Below, piece by piece: positions 54,675 through 63,032 of a stretch of 64,000 nt of DNA (its first letter is position 1; each line of letters begins with the position of its first letter). This DNA is from Fibrobacter sp. (GTDB lineage Bacteria > Fibrobacterota > Fibrobacteria > Fibrobacterales > Fibrobacteraceae): the NCBI GenBank assembly GCA_024398815.1, contig JAKSIL010000007.1, positions 1 through 64,000 on the forward strand, in the 5' to 3' direction. A program made the translations under genes and the position numbers. The notes under the pieces were generated by a model. That model made no database searches. It had not been told where the DNA came from and saw nothing but the letters and a program-made list of their open reading frames with translations.

Positions 54675-55544
54675 ATGAATAGCAAAGACGACCCCAGCGT
54701 ATATGCACGCATGCTAACACAGGCACGCGAGCAAAAAGCGCTTATCCATTGCATCACAAACTACGTCACCGCCAACGACTGCGCGAACGCTATTCTCGCA
54801 ATAGGCGCCTCCCCCATCATGGCGGACGACCTCCGCGAAGTCGCGGACATCGTAAAGATTTCCAAGGCGCTCGTGCTGAACATCGGCACGTTGAACAGCC
54901 GCACCGTGGAATCCATGATTGCCGCAGGCAAAAAGGCGAACGCGCTTGGCATTCCTGTAATTTTCGACCCCGTGGGCGCAGGCGCGTCCGCTTACCGCAA
55001 CGAAACAACGCAAAGACTTTTGCACAGCGTGAGCATGACAATCATCCGAGGGAATCTCTCCGAAGTAAGCTTCATTGCAGGTCTTGACGTTTCCACCAAG
55101 GGCGTTGACACTGCTGAAGAAGATTCCACGAAGGATCCTGTCGCCATTGCAAATAAAGTCGCCAAGGAATACAACTGCATTGCAGCCATCACTGGTGCCG
55201 TGGACACGGTTTGCAACGGAAGCCGAGTAGCCCGCATCGAGAACGGTACGGCAGAACTTTCGCGCATCACGGGTACCGGTTGCATGACAACAGCCCTTGT
55301 CGCCGCCTTCTGTGGCGCAATCTTTGCAATCGACTTACACTCCGCCGCCAACGTTGCAAAGTCTGCGAGCGCATACTTTGACGCTAGCATCGCAGGAATC
55401 GCCGCAATGGGCATCGCAGGCGAAATCGCCGAATCAAGCGTTCAGGAAAAAGGTACGGGAAGTTTCCATGTCGCCCTCTTGGACGCCCTCAGCAAGCTTG
55501 ACGCAAATACATTTATGACAAAGGCAAAAATTCATGAAGCCTAG
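54675..55544 (+). CDS. thiM: Hydroxyethylthiazole kinase
   Basis: A 289-residue protein from ATG 54675, preceded by AAGGAT. An upstream in-frame TTG lies inside the riboswitch and is discounted. Motifs: MADDLREV, FDPVGAGASAYRN, and TGTGCMTTALVAAF (anion hole and Cys). It phosphorylates the thiazole for thiamine salvage. It overlaps thiE by 11 nt. Confidence 0.95.
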   Translation: MNSKDDPSVYARMLTQAREQKALIHCITNYVTANDCANAILAIGASPIMADDLREVADIVKISKALVLNIGTLNSRTVESMIAAGKKANALGIPVIFDPVGAGASAYRNETTQRLLHSVSMTIIRGNLSEVSFIAGLDVSTKGVDTAEEDSTKDPVAIANKVAKEYNCIAAITGAVDTVCNGSRVARIENGTAELSRITGTGCMTTALVAAFCGAIFAIDLHSAANVAKSASAYFDASIAGIAAMGIAGEIAESSVQEKGTGSFHVALLDALSKLDANTFMTKAKIHEA

Positions 55545-56154
55545 TGTTGACTACAGTCTTTATCTTTGCACAGACCGCGGCCTGATGAGCTGCAAAACCA
55601 TCGAAGAATCCGTAGAGCAAGCCATCGCCGGTGGCGTCTCCGTAGTGCAGCTCCGCGAAAAGGACTGCAGCACTCGCGAATTTTACGAGCTCGCCAAGCG
55701 GGTTCAACAAATCACTCGTCCGAACCGCATTCCGCTGATTATCAATGACCGCATCGACATCGCCATGGCCGTAGGTGCCGAAGGCATCCACATCGGTCAA
55801 AGCGACATGCCCGCCACAATCGCTCGAAAGATTGTCGGTCCCGACATGATCATCGGAGTTTCTGCCAGCAACTACCGCGAAGCAAAGCTGGCCGTAGAAG
55901 ACGGCGCTGACTACATCGGTGTAGGCGCCATGTTCGCTACAGGTACAAAGACCGACGCCATCATCACTCCCTTCGACGATTTAAGACAAATTCGCAAGGA
56001 CTTCGATATTCCCATCGTGGTTATCGGCGGCATCAACGAGCGCACCATTCCGCAGTTTGCAGGCATGGGAATCGACGGCTACGCAGTCGTAAGCGCCATC
56101 GTCGCCCAGCCGGACATAAAAAAAGCCGCGGAAAAGCTCCGCGGACTTATTTAA
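55534..56154 (+). CDS. thiE: Thiamine-phosphate synthase
   Basis: A 206-residue TIM barrel that joins the pyrimidine and thiazole phosphates. Motifs: VVQLREKD, NDRIDIAMAVGAEGIHIGQSDMP, GVSASN, DYIGVGAMFATGTK and VVIGGI. The pathway step fits thiM. thiD and thiC are not next to these genes. Expression is controlled by the TPP riboswitch ahead of thiM. Confidence 0.95.
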   Translation: MKPSVDYSLYLCTDRGLMSCKTIEESVEQAIAGGVSVVQLREKDCSTREFYELAKRVQQITRPNRIPLIINDRIDIAMAVGAEGIHIGQSDMPATIARKIVGPDMIIGVSASNYREAKLAVEDGADYIGVGAMFATGTKTDAIITPFDDLRQIRKDFDIPIVVIGGINERTIPQFAGMGIDGYAVVSAIVAQPDIKKAAEKLRGLI

Positions 56155-56171
56155 CAGACTTTCTATAATTT

Positions 56172-56208
56172 CGAGCGATTCGCGCGCATTAACCGAGCGG
56201 TTCGCGCG
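56172..56208. repeat. 15-bp direct repeat, CGAGCG(A/G)TTCGCGCG
   Basis: Two copies lie 22 bp apart between thiE and the FISUMP gene (56172-56186, 56194-56208). Their CGCG ends are self-complementary. Significance unclear. Confidence 0.6.
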
Positions 56209-56209
56209 A

Positions 56210-57328
56210 CTAGTTCCCGTTGATGCAACGCACCGAGTAGGCGTTGTTCTTAGCGTTGTTCGGAACCAGCTGACGCACCATCTGATCGCTCATGCGGCCC
56301 ATGGACCAAAGCCAAATGGTTTCGTTACGACCGTTCTGGGCGCTCCAGAAGCCAGCGTATTCGCCCATGTCTTCGTAGCGCACGATGGACTTGCCGACAA
56401 CCTTGCGATAGCCCGAAGAGAAGACGGTAAAGCCGTATTCATCGGTACCGCCGCCACCCTGCCAACCGGTTGTGGCCTTCATCTTGGTGGCAAACTTTTC
56501 GCACTTGTCCACGCCATCGTAGCACTGGGTAAGGCCCTTGAGCATATCGGACCATTCGCGGTCACGGGGCAGGTGCCAGCCTTCGGGGCAAGCCTGACGC
56601 GCACCTTCGAGGTCGTACAGACGGCCACTGCGCATGCAGAACTTTTCCTTGTCTTCGTAGCACCAGGAATGGTCCTTCACGGCGTAATTCGCATTTTGGG
56701 CGAACCATTCACGGCCTTCGACCTTGATGGTTCTGTACACCTGGCCATCACGAGGGTCGGTAAACATTCCGGACTTGTCCTGGATGGATGCACGATGTTC
56801 CTGTTCGGCCTTGCGGAATTCCACAAGCTTTTCACGCTTGTACTTCTGATAGCCTTCAATATTGGCGGCCCAGAATTCCTGAGCTTTGGGATTTGTGAAC
56901 TTGATTCGCAAATCTCCGACGGCATAGAGATCGTCGCCGCAGGCAAGATCGACGCCAGCGACATTCACGATATATTCGGTACCGTCAAAGTTCATGGGCT
57001 TGTTGAAGAACGAAATCCAAGCTTCGCTCGTCTCCTGGCACAGTTCGTAGAAACCGCCCTTTTCAATCTTATCAGCAGGCACAGTCAAGTTTCCTGCCAC
57101 GGAAAATGCAAACTGGCCTTCGTTCACCTTGAACGAAACAGGCTGCACTTCCTTGTAATGTGTGTATTCGCCCATGCGAATCTTGCCATCGATTTTTGCA
57201 GAAGTGTAGTCGCCTTCGCCTTCGGCGTTGAAGATAACATCCCAAGTTTTGGGAGCTACGGCCCAAACACTTCCGACCAGGACCGTCAAAACAGCACTAG
57301 CTGCCAATGAAATTTTACGATATAACAC
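56210..57328 (-). CDS. FISUMP (Fibrobacter major paralogous) domain protein
   Basis: A 372-residue protein with a GTG start preceded by AAAGG. Signal peptide 1-23. Residues about 28-185 form a beta-rich domain of unknown type. From residue about 195 on is the FISUMP domain: FTDPRDGQVYRTIKV, WFAQNANYA, C-RSGRLYDLEGARQACPEGWHLP, and a closing SVRCI. The family was defined in Fibrobacter succinogenes, where it is greatly expanded; its function is still unclear but it is secreted. Transcribed divergently from purU. Confidence 0.92.
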   Translation of the reverse strand: MLYRKISLAASAVLTVLVGSVWAVAPKTWDVIFNAEGEGDYTSAKIDGKIRMGEYTHYKEVQPVSFKVNEGQFAFSVAGNLTVPADKIEKGGFYELCQETSEAWISFFNKPMNFDGTEYIVNVAGVDLACGDDLYAVGDLRIKFTNPKAQEFWAANIEGYQKYKREKLVEFRKAEQEHRASIQDKSGMFTDPRDGQVYRTIKVEGREWFAQNANYAVKDHSWCYEDKEKFCMRSGRLYDLEGARQACPEGWHLPRDREWSDMLKGLTQCYDGVDKCEKFATKMKATTGWQGGGGTDEYGFTVFSSGYRKVVGKSIVRYEDMGEYAGFWSAQNGRNETIWLWSMGRMSDQMVRQLVPNNAKNNAYSVRCINGN

Positions 57329-57426
57329 GTTCAGCCTTTTTGTTTAATTGTGGAACGTACTTTAATGTTAGCTTTTTTCAAAGAACTTCTCAAGGCGGTC
57401 CTCTTAGAATTAACTACATTTTGCGC

Positions 57427-58272
57427 ATGGCTATTACCCGTTATATTTTACAGATTCACTGTCCCGACCAAAAAGGCCTGATTGCCGGCACCACGCAAGT
57501 TTTGGCTAAAGCCGGGGCAAACATCATCGATTTACAGCAGCATACCGCCAAAGATATCGAGACATTCTTTTTGCGTGCCGTTTTTGACCTGGAATCCGCA
57601 GATATCCAGGAAGTTTACAAGCATCTCGAGACTTTGGCACCGCATTTACAGCTGAATTGGAAACTTTTTGACACGTCCAAGACCGAGCGAGTCGCCATTT
57701 TCGTGTCGAAGACGGACCATTGCCTTTACGACCTGCTTTTGAAGCGTCGCGACGGCGACCTTCCCTGCGAATTCAGCTGCATCGTCGGAAACCATCCCGA
57801 CCTCGGGCCCGTGGGCGGCACCTTCGGCGTGCCGTTCTACTACGTGCCGTCGAACCCCGACAAGACCATTCCCGAGAACCGTTTCCGCGAAATCATCGCA
57901 GAAACCAAGACCGACACGGTAGTGCTGGCCCGCTACATGCAGATCCTAAGCCAGGAATTTACGGAAGAATACAAGTACCGCATCATCAACATTCACCACG
58001 GGTTCCTCCCGGCATTCAAGGGGGCGAAGCCCTACCACCAGGCATGGCACAAGGGTGTGAAGATTATCGGCGCCACGGCCCACTTCGCCACAGAAGACCT
58101 GGACCAGGGCCCCATCATTTGCCAGGACATCCAGCGGGTGCCCGAAACGGCAAGTATCGACGAGCTTGTAGAACTGGGCAAGGACATCGAAAAGCGCACC
58201 CTTTCCCAGGCCCTTAAACTTTGGCTAGAACACCGCGTATTCGTTTACGCCGGTCGAACCTTTATCCTCTAG
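57427..58272 (+). CDS. purU: Formyltetrahydrofolate deformylase
   Basis: A 281-residue protein from ATG 57427; an in-frame extension upstream encodes no conserved sequence. The N-terminal ACT domain (ILQIHCPDQKGLIAGTTQVLAKAGANI) is followed by a formyltransferase fold with SKTDHCLYDLL, HHGFLPAFKGAKPYHQAW and the catalytic Asp/His in TAHFATEDLDQGPI. It releases formate from 10-formyl-THF in purine metabolism. TACATTTTG lies 3 nt before the ATG, so the mRNA may be leaderless. Confidence 0.95.
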   Translation: MAITRYILQIHCPDQKGLIAGTTQVLAKAGANIIDLQQHTAKDIETFFLRAVFDLESADIQEVYKHLETLAPHLQLNWKLFDTSKTERVAIFVSKTDHCLYDLLLKRRDGDLPCEFSCIVGNHPDLGPVGGTFGVPFYYVPSNPDKTIPENRFREIIAETKTDTVVLARYMQILSQEFTEEYKYRIINIHHGFLPAFKGAKPYHQAWHKGVKIIGATAHFATEDLDQGPIICQDIQRVPETASIDELVELGKDIEKRTLSQALKLWLEHRVFVYAGRTFIL

Positions 58273-58281
58273 GAGAAACAC

Positions 58282-58773
58282 ATGTCCGAAGAACTCAACA
58301 ACGAACAGCCGGTGCAGGAACCGGAACAAAACGCAACCGTGGACCAGGCCGTCGAACAGCCGGCAGTCGAACCGACAGCCGAAGCCGTCGTCGAACCCGC
58401 CGCAGAACCCGCCGCAGAACCCGCCCAGCCCCAGGTCATTGTCCAGAAAGAACGCGGTTTTTCTCACTATGTGGGTTTCGCCCTGCTCAGCGTGCTCTGC
58501 ATCTGCTTCTTCTTTTTGCCGGGCATCGCCATCACGTTTGGCGTCAGCTGCGCCGTAGACCTGTCTGCCGCCGCCGCTTGGATTTTCAGCGCCATTTTGA
58601 GCGTGATCGCATGGCTCGTGTTCAAGATGAAGATCAAGGGCTTCAAAAAATCCTTCTACTGGTACATTGGTCTTTGCGTACTGGTTCTTGCTATATTGAT
58701 AGCGATTCAGGTTATGACCGAAGTTAGCGTATTCGCAAACATCTTGACTCTTTTGACTGGAGCCAAGGCCTAG
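58282..58773 (+). CDS. Membrane protein with Glu/Pro/Ala-rich N-terminus
   Basis: A 163-residue protein. Residues 1-52 are low complexity (Glu, Pro, Ala, Val, Gln), probably flexible cytoplasmic. Three or four hydrophobic helices follow (about 60-80, 86-112, 122-145). The ATG follows AGGAG and lies 9 nt after purU; pyrE starts 9 nt downstream. No family was recognised. Confidence 0.7.
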   Translation: MSEELNNEQPVQEPEQNATVDQAVEQPAVEPTAEAVVEPAAEPAAEPAQPQVIVQKERGFSHYVGFALLSVLCICFFFLPGIAITFGVSCAVDLSAAAAWIFSAILSVIAWLVFKMKIKGFKKSFYWYIGLCVLVLAILIAIQVMTEVSVFANILTLLTGAKA

Positions 58774-58782
58774 GAGCTATAA

Positions 58783-59454
58783 ATGACCGAAACAGATACT
58801 TTTGTACATTTTCTTGTTGAATCCGGAGCACTCAAGTTCGGCAATTTCGTAACCAAGAGCGGCCGCGAAACACCGTATTTCATCAACACTGGAGAGTTCC
58901 GCACTGGAGCCTCCCTTTCGAAGCTTGCCGAATTCTACGCTGCAGCTTTCATGAAGCACTTCGACGGCAAGGCCCAGAACCTTTACGGACCGGCCTACAA
59001 GGGCATTCCCCTTTGCGCCGCCACCGCCATGAAACTTTCAGACGTCTACGCCAAGAACCTCACCTTCACCTACAACCGCAAGGAAGTGAAGGACCACGGT
59101 GAAGGCGGTTCCCTCGTCGGCTACAAGTACGCCGAAAAAACGAACGTCGTCATCATCGAAGACGTGATTACCGCAGGCACCAGCGTGAACGAAACCATGC
59201 AGGCGCTTTCGCAGATTGAGAACGCCAACGTCATCGGCCTCTTGATTTCCGTGGACCGCAAGGAAAAACTCGAAAACGGGAAATCCGCATTGCAGACTGT
59301 ACAAGACGAATACGGCATCGAAGCGCATTCCATCGTGAACATTAACGACATCATCGCATTCCTTGAAAACGAAGAGAACCGCAAGGCCGTGGGCGCCCCC
59401 GAAGGAATCCTTGACCGCGTTTATGCCTACCGCGAGAAATGGGGCGCAGTTTAG
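58783..59454 (+). CDS. pyrE: Orotate phosphoribosyltransferase
   Basis: A 223-residue protein. The PRPP-binding loop is VVIIEDVITAGTS (about 123-135), with GPAYKGIPLCAATA and YNRKEVKDHGEGG upstream. It makes OMP in pyrimidine synthesis in the cytosol. Length is standard for the E. coli-type enzyme. It is in a run with purU and the small membrane protein. Confidence 0.96.
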   Translation: MTETDTFVHFLVESGALKFGNFVTKSGRETPYFINTGEFRTGASLSKLAEFYAAAFMKHFDGKAQNLYGPAYKGIPLCAATAMKLSDVYAKNLTFTYNRKEVKDHGEGGSLVGYKYAEKTNVVIIEDVITAGTSVNETMQALSQIENANVIGLLISVDRKEKLENGKSALQTVQDEYGIEAHSIVNINDIIAFLENEENRKAVGAPEGILDRVYAYREKWGAV

Positions 59455-59518
59455 GTTAAAGGATAAAGGACAAAGGTTAAAGGAATCATCTTTACGCTTT
59501 AACCTTTCCACTTTGCGC
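59454..59518. repeat. Period-7 inverted-arm element after pyrE
   Basis: Left arm 59454-59483: GGTTAAA, GGATAAA, GGACAAA, GGTTAAA, GG. Right arm 59490-59518: CTTTACG, CTTTAAC, CTTTCCA, CTTTGCG, C. The arms are complementary with mismatches around a 6-nt loop. The next ATG begins 2 nt later. Confidence 0.65.
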
Positions 59519-59519
59519 T

Positions 59520-60212
59520 ATGAGGAAACCATTTGTTCTAGTGATGCTGATATTGGCTTGCGCTCTTACAGGGTGTGGCCATAGTTATCATTGGACACAG
59601 TCGCACCCCGACTATAGACAGGTTCCCTACGGAGACTTAGCCATAGCCGGCACGGAGAACGCCTTCGTGCTTACCCGTGCGGCCTGGTTCGCAAAGAAAC
59701 TGGAAATAAGCACGGATAGCGTGCAACTTAAAGTCACCAGTTTTTGCGAACAAGTTTTCCTGGACGAGCTCAAGCGAGCCTACCCGTCATTCACCCGAAT
59801 TCCAAAGGAAATTCACAAGGCGTTTCCCGAAGAAAGCCAAAAGCTGGACGACCGAATATTTCTGAAAGGGCACATTCCCGAACAGGGAGTCGTCGTAAAG
59901 GACAGCGAAGGAAAGATTCCGCCGCGAATACTGATTTTACATGAATTCTTTATCGGCACGGACCTGAAGCGGGAACTGTTCTTCGACTACGCCTTGATTC
60001 ACAACGAAAGCGCAGACAAAAAGACTTCAAAGAATCTAAGCGCAGTCATTTCGTACACCCTTTGGGACAACGAGAAGCAGAGACCGCTATTCAGCGCAGT
60101 GGACGAAGTCCAAAAAAGCATCATCACGCCCACAATGGCCGACATGGAATCCCTGATTCGCACGTCGGTACAGCAGATTCGTAAAAACATGTACGCAGGA
60201 GTTGTCCGATGA
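59520..60212 (+). CDS. Predicted lipoprotein
   Basis: A 230-residue protein. The lipobox is LTG-C at residue 19. The body is mixed alpha/beta with no family recognised. It overlaps the next gene by 4 nt (ATGA), so both are co-translated. The heptad element forms its 5' flank, leaving no room for a Shine-Dalgarno site. Confidence 0.75.
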   Translation: MRKPFVLVMLILACALTGCGHSYHWTQSHPDYRQVPYGDLAIAGTENAFVLTRAAWFAKKLEISTDSVQLKVTSFCEQVFLDELKRAYPSFTRIPKEIHKAFPEESQKLDDRIFLKGHIPEQGVVVKDSEGKIPPRILILHEFFIGTDLKRELFFDYALIHNESADKKTSKNLSAVISYTLWDNEKQRPLFSAVDEVQKSIITPTMADMESLIRTSVQQIRKNMYAGVVR

Positions 60213-61474
60213 ACCGACTTCTCGTACTAATTTCAATTGTTATGTTGTACGCAACCGCAGCCTTTGCGGGCGAAACATACTTTGACAACCACCCTACCAT
60301 GTGGAAGGATCCGGAAATCCTCATTTGGACTCCCGATGCAGAACCTCCAATCGACCCCAAGGAATTCTGTCTATCGCTCCGTCGCAACAACACGGGAATC
60401 GGAGAACCCAAATGCCGTCAATTCGGCGAATGGGAACGCGATTCCGTAGCCGTACGCTATGCGAACTGGCTCAAGCTCAACATGGAATCCAGGCTGGAAC
60501 CGGAATACTTAAGGGCCAGGCATCCGGCAATGAAGGCGAAACTGCAAGAGCTCGAAGACAAAATCGTACTCTTCGTCACCTCGAATGGAAACAAAATAAG
60601 CGTCGCCATTTTTGACGAAACCGCCACGGAACCAAAATCGGCAGGGACGCTATTCCAACACGGCGACAAAATCGCCTTGGGCGACGAAATCGCAAGCGAA
60701 TATTTCAGCGGAAAAACAAGAAGGCGCCTTACCAAGGACGAACGTAAAAAAATGCAGACCGCCCCGGACGACCTTTACCAGGAAGTGCCGAAATTCGTTG
60801 CATGGGTGGGCATTGGCGCCGGATATTCGCAAGCAAAAATTCCCTTGACTCCCGACAACTGGTACAGAAGCCACATCAGGAGCCAGGTCCGCAACTATCG
60901 AATCACGAAGGACTCCGTAAGCCTTTGGAATTTCCTGGACGATTCCGGCCCGTTGTTCTCCGTTTACGCCGGCGGGACGTGGTACGGATTCATCGGCCTT
61001 GAACTGATTTATAGATTTGCACAGCACGATGTGAAAACAGATTCCAAGGATACGGTCTATAAGGAACTAGACTACTGGAAATTCTACCAGCATGAAATCG
61101 GGTTGAACGTTTTACTTTCTCGAACTTACCCGGCGACCAAATGGCTGGACATCACGCCCTTCGCCTTTTTGGGATTTCAGTACAGCTTTTTCGTCGAGGA
61201 TATCGGACTCAAAGACGACGTAGTCAAGCCATCAAGAGCCTACGGAGTACGCATCGAATTTGAAGAGGCGTACAAGGGAGCCCTCGTTGGAATCGGAAGC
61301 CAGTTCGTTTTCAAGAAGCACTACGGCATTGGTCTACGTACGGGAATTTCCAGCCGCGGTCGAAACGTCTACTCGGATCCGACCCCTGATGCGGCCGCCG
61401 AGCCCACGACCATCGGTGCATCTACTATAGACTGGTTCATCAGTGGGGGGCTGGAATACCACTGGACGCTGTAG
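60209..61474 (+). CDS. Outer-membrane beta-barrel-like protein
   Basis: A 421-residue protein. Signal peptide 1-20 (ending AFA). A periplasmic or surface region (about 20-190) precedes a strand-rich part (WVGIGAGYSQAKIPL ... FSVYAGGTWYGFIGLELIYRFA) that ends GGLEYHWTL, as in outer-membrane barrels. Its ATG overlaps the stop of the lipoprotein gene; the two may form a complex. Function unknown. Confidence 0.7.
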   Translation: MNRLLVLISIVMLYATAAFAGETYFDNHPTMWKDPEILIWTPDAEPPIDPKEFCLSLRRNNTGIGEPKCRQFGEWERDSVAVRYANWLKLNMESRLEPEYLRARHPAMKAKLQELEDKIVLFVTSNGNKISVAIFDETATEPKSAGTLFQHGDKIALGDEIASEYFSGKTRRRLTKDERKKMQTAPDDLYQEVPKFVAWVGIGAGYSQAKIPLTPDNWYRSHIRSQVRNYRITKDSVSLWNFLDDSGPLFSVYAGGTWYGFIGLELIYRFAQHDVKTDSKDTVYKELDYWKFYQHEIGLNVLLSRTYPATKWLDITPFAFLGFQYSFFVEDIGLKDDVVKPSRAYGVRIEFEEAYKGALVGIGSQFVFKKHYGIGLRTGISSRGRNVYSDPTPDAAAEPTTIGASTIDWFISGGLEYHWTL

Positions 61475-61478
61475 CTTC

Positions 61479-61510
61479 TTTGCCGTATTTTTCAAATTTT
61501 TCTAAATTTG
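61479..61510 (+). promoter_or_regulatory. Predicted DEAD-box helicase promoter, TTTG-N20-TAAATTTG
   Basis: TTTG (61479-61482), exactly 20 nt, TAAATTTG (61503-61510): a complete match to the Bacteroidetes primary-sigma consensus. The ATG starts 8 nt later without a Shine-Dalgarno site. Confidence 0.6.
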
Positions 61511-61518
61511 GCTTCACT

Positions 61519-62913
61519 ATGAGTGAAGAAATTAAAGAAACAGAAGTTCAAGAAAAAGTCAATCCGTTTTTAACTCCCGTCAAGATTATCGAACCCGAGC
61601 ACAAGCTCCCCGACTACACTTTTGACATGCTCCCCGAAGAGCAGAAGAACATTCTCAAAGGCCACGGTTGGACAGACCTGATGCCCGTCCAGCGCAAGAC
61701 TATCCCCTACATGCTCGCCGCCCGCGACATGCTCGTGCAATCCAAGACCGGCTCGGGAAAGACCGGCGCCTACGTGCTTCCGCTTTTGCAGGTGATTGTC
61801 CGTGACCATGTGTTCCCGCAGGCACTCATTCTCGTTCCGACCCGCGAACTCTGCATGCAGGTGCAAGACGAAATCGAAAAACTTTCCGTAGGTACGGGAA
61901 TCCGCTCCGTCGCCATTTTCGGCGGTGTGAGTTACGAACCGCAGCTCAAGGCCCTCCGCGCCGGCGTGCACATCATCGTCGCCACTCCGGGCCGCCTCAT
62001 GGACCATGTGAGCCGCGGGAATGTGGACTTCCTCGACATTCGCGACCTCGTGCTTGACGAAGCCGACGAAATGCTTTCGATGGGTTTCTACCCCGACATG
62101 CAGAAGATTCGCAAGTATTTGCCCAAGATGATTTCGTGCACCATGTTCAGCGCCACGATTCCGCAGACGGTCAAGAGCCTCGCCCGCGAATTCCAGCGCC
62201 CGAGCGCCGAATTCCTTTCGCTCTCTTACGACAAGGTCATCGCAAACAACCTGGAACACCGCTACTACCCATGCGACGTGATGGACAAGGACTCCATGAC
62301 CATCAAAGTCCTGGAATACTACAATCCTGACAGCTGCATGATTTTCTGCAACAAGAAGTGCGACGTGAGCTACCTGGAACAGGTGCTTTCCGGTTACGGC
62401 TTCGAAGTCGGCGCCTTGAGTGGCGACGTGGCCCAGAGCCTCCGCGAAAAGACCTTGAACGCCTTCCGCGACAAGAAGATTCGCATTTTGATTTGCACCG
62501 ATGTTGCAGCCCGCGGCATTGACGTGGACCACGTGACCCACGTGATTGTGTACGACCATCCGGCCGACCACGAAGTCTACGTGCACCGCAGCGGCCGTAC
62601 CGCGCGTGCCGGCCGTAACGGTCTCTGCATTTCGCTCATCACGCCGGTCGAAGAAATCGACCTCAAGCAGACCGCTGTAGATTTCGGCATCAACTTCATC
62701 AAGATGGACCCGCTCACGAACGAAGACGTCGCAAAGAAGGTCAGCGAACGCGCCCGTCTTAAACTTGAAAAGGAACAGAACCATTTCGGCGGTCAAAAGG
62801 CCAAGGAACGCATCAGCCATTTCATTCCGCTCGCAAAGGAACTTGCGAACGGCACGGAAGACGAACAGATGCTCCTCGCCTGGCTGCTGGACAGGTACAT
62901 GTGGAAAAAATAG
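61519..62913 (+). CDS. DEAD-box ATP-dependent RNA helicase
   Basis: A 464-residue protein from ATG 61519. Motifs in order: Q motif region, SKTGSGKT (I), PTRELC (Ia), ATPGR (Ib), DEAD (II), SAT (III), then HRSGRTARAGR (VI). There is a short charged C-terminal extension. Role: RNA remodelling (ribosome assembly or mRNA decay); which paralogue it is cannot be decided by eye. An upstream in-frame start overlaps the promoter and is discounted. Confidence 0.94.
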   Translation: MSEEIKETEVQEKVNPFLTPVKIIEPEHKLPDYTFDMLPEEQKNILKGHGWTDLMPVQRKTIPYMLAARDMLVQSKTGSGKTGAYVLPLLQVIVRDHVFPQALILVPTRELCMQVQDEIEKLSVGTGIRSVAIFGGVSYEPQLKALRAGVHIIVATPGRLMDHVSRGNVDFLDIRDLVLDEADEMLSMGFYPDMQKIRKYLPKMISCTMFSATIPQTVKSLAREFQRPSAEFLSLSYDKVIANNLEHRYYPCDVMDKDSMTIKVLEYYNPDSCMIFCNKKCDVSYLEQVLSGYGFEVGALSGDVAQSLREKTLNAFRDKKIRILICTDVAARGIDVDHVTHVIVYDHPADHEVYVHRSGRTARAGRNGLCISLITPVEEIDLKQTAVDFGINFIKMDPLTNEDVAKKVSERARLKLEKEQNHFGGQKAKERISHFIPLAKELANGTEDEQMLLAWLLDRYMWKK

Positions 62914-63027
62914 GTATGAGCTATGAGGTACGAGGTCGGCTCCCAAGGGAGCCTAGAGGAAAAGTCCCAAAGCCTCAAAGCGACCTCTACAGACAACCTC
63001 GAGCCTGGAACCTCGAACCTGGAACCT
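62913..63027. repeat. Period-7 element between the helicase and map genes
   Basis: Left tract 62913-62939: GGTATGA, GCTATGA, GGTACGA, GGTCGG. Right tract 62997-63027: CCTCGAG, CCTGGAA, CCTCGAA, CCTGGAA, CCT. In between lies GGCTCCCAAGGGAGCC (62938-62953), a perfect small palindrome. The map ATG begins 5 nt after the last heptad. Confidence 0.6.
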
Positions 63028-63032
63028 AAAAA

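Noticed and set aside
57307-57426. Longer PurU start
   Set aside because: The extra 40 residues do not resemble any PurU and overlap the start of the divergent FISUMP gene.
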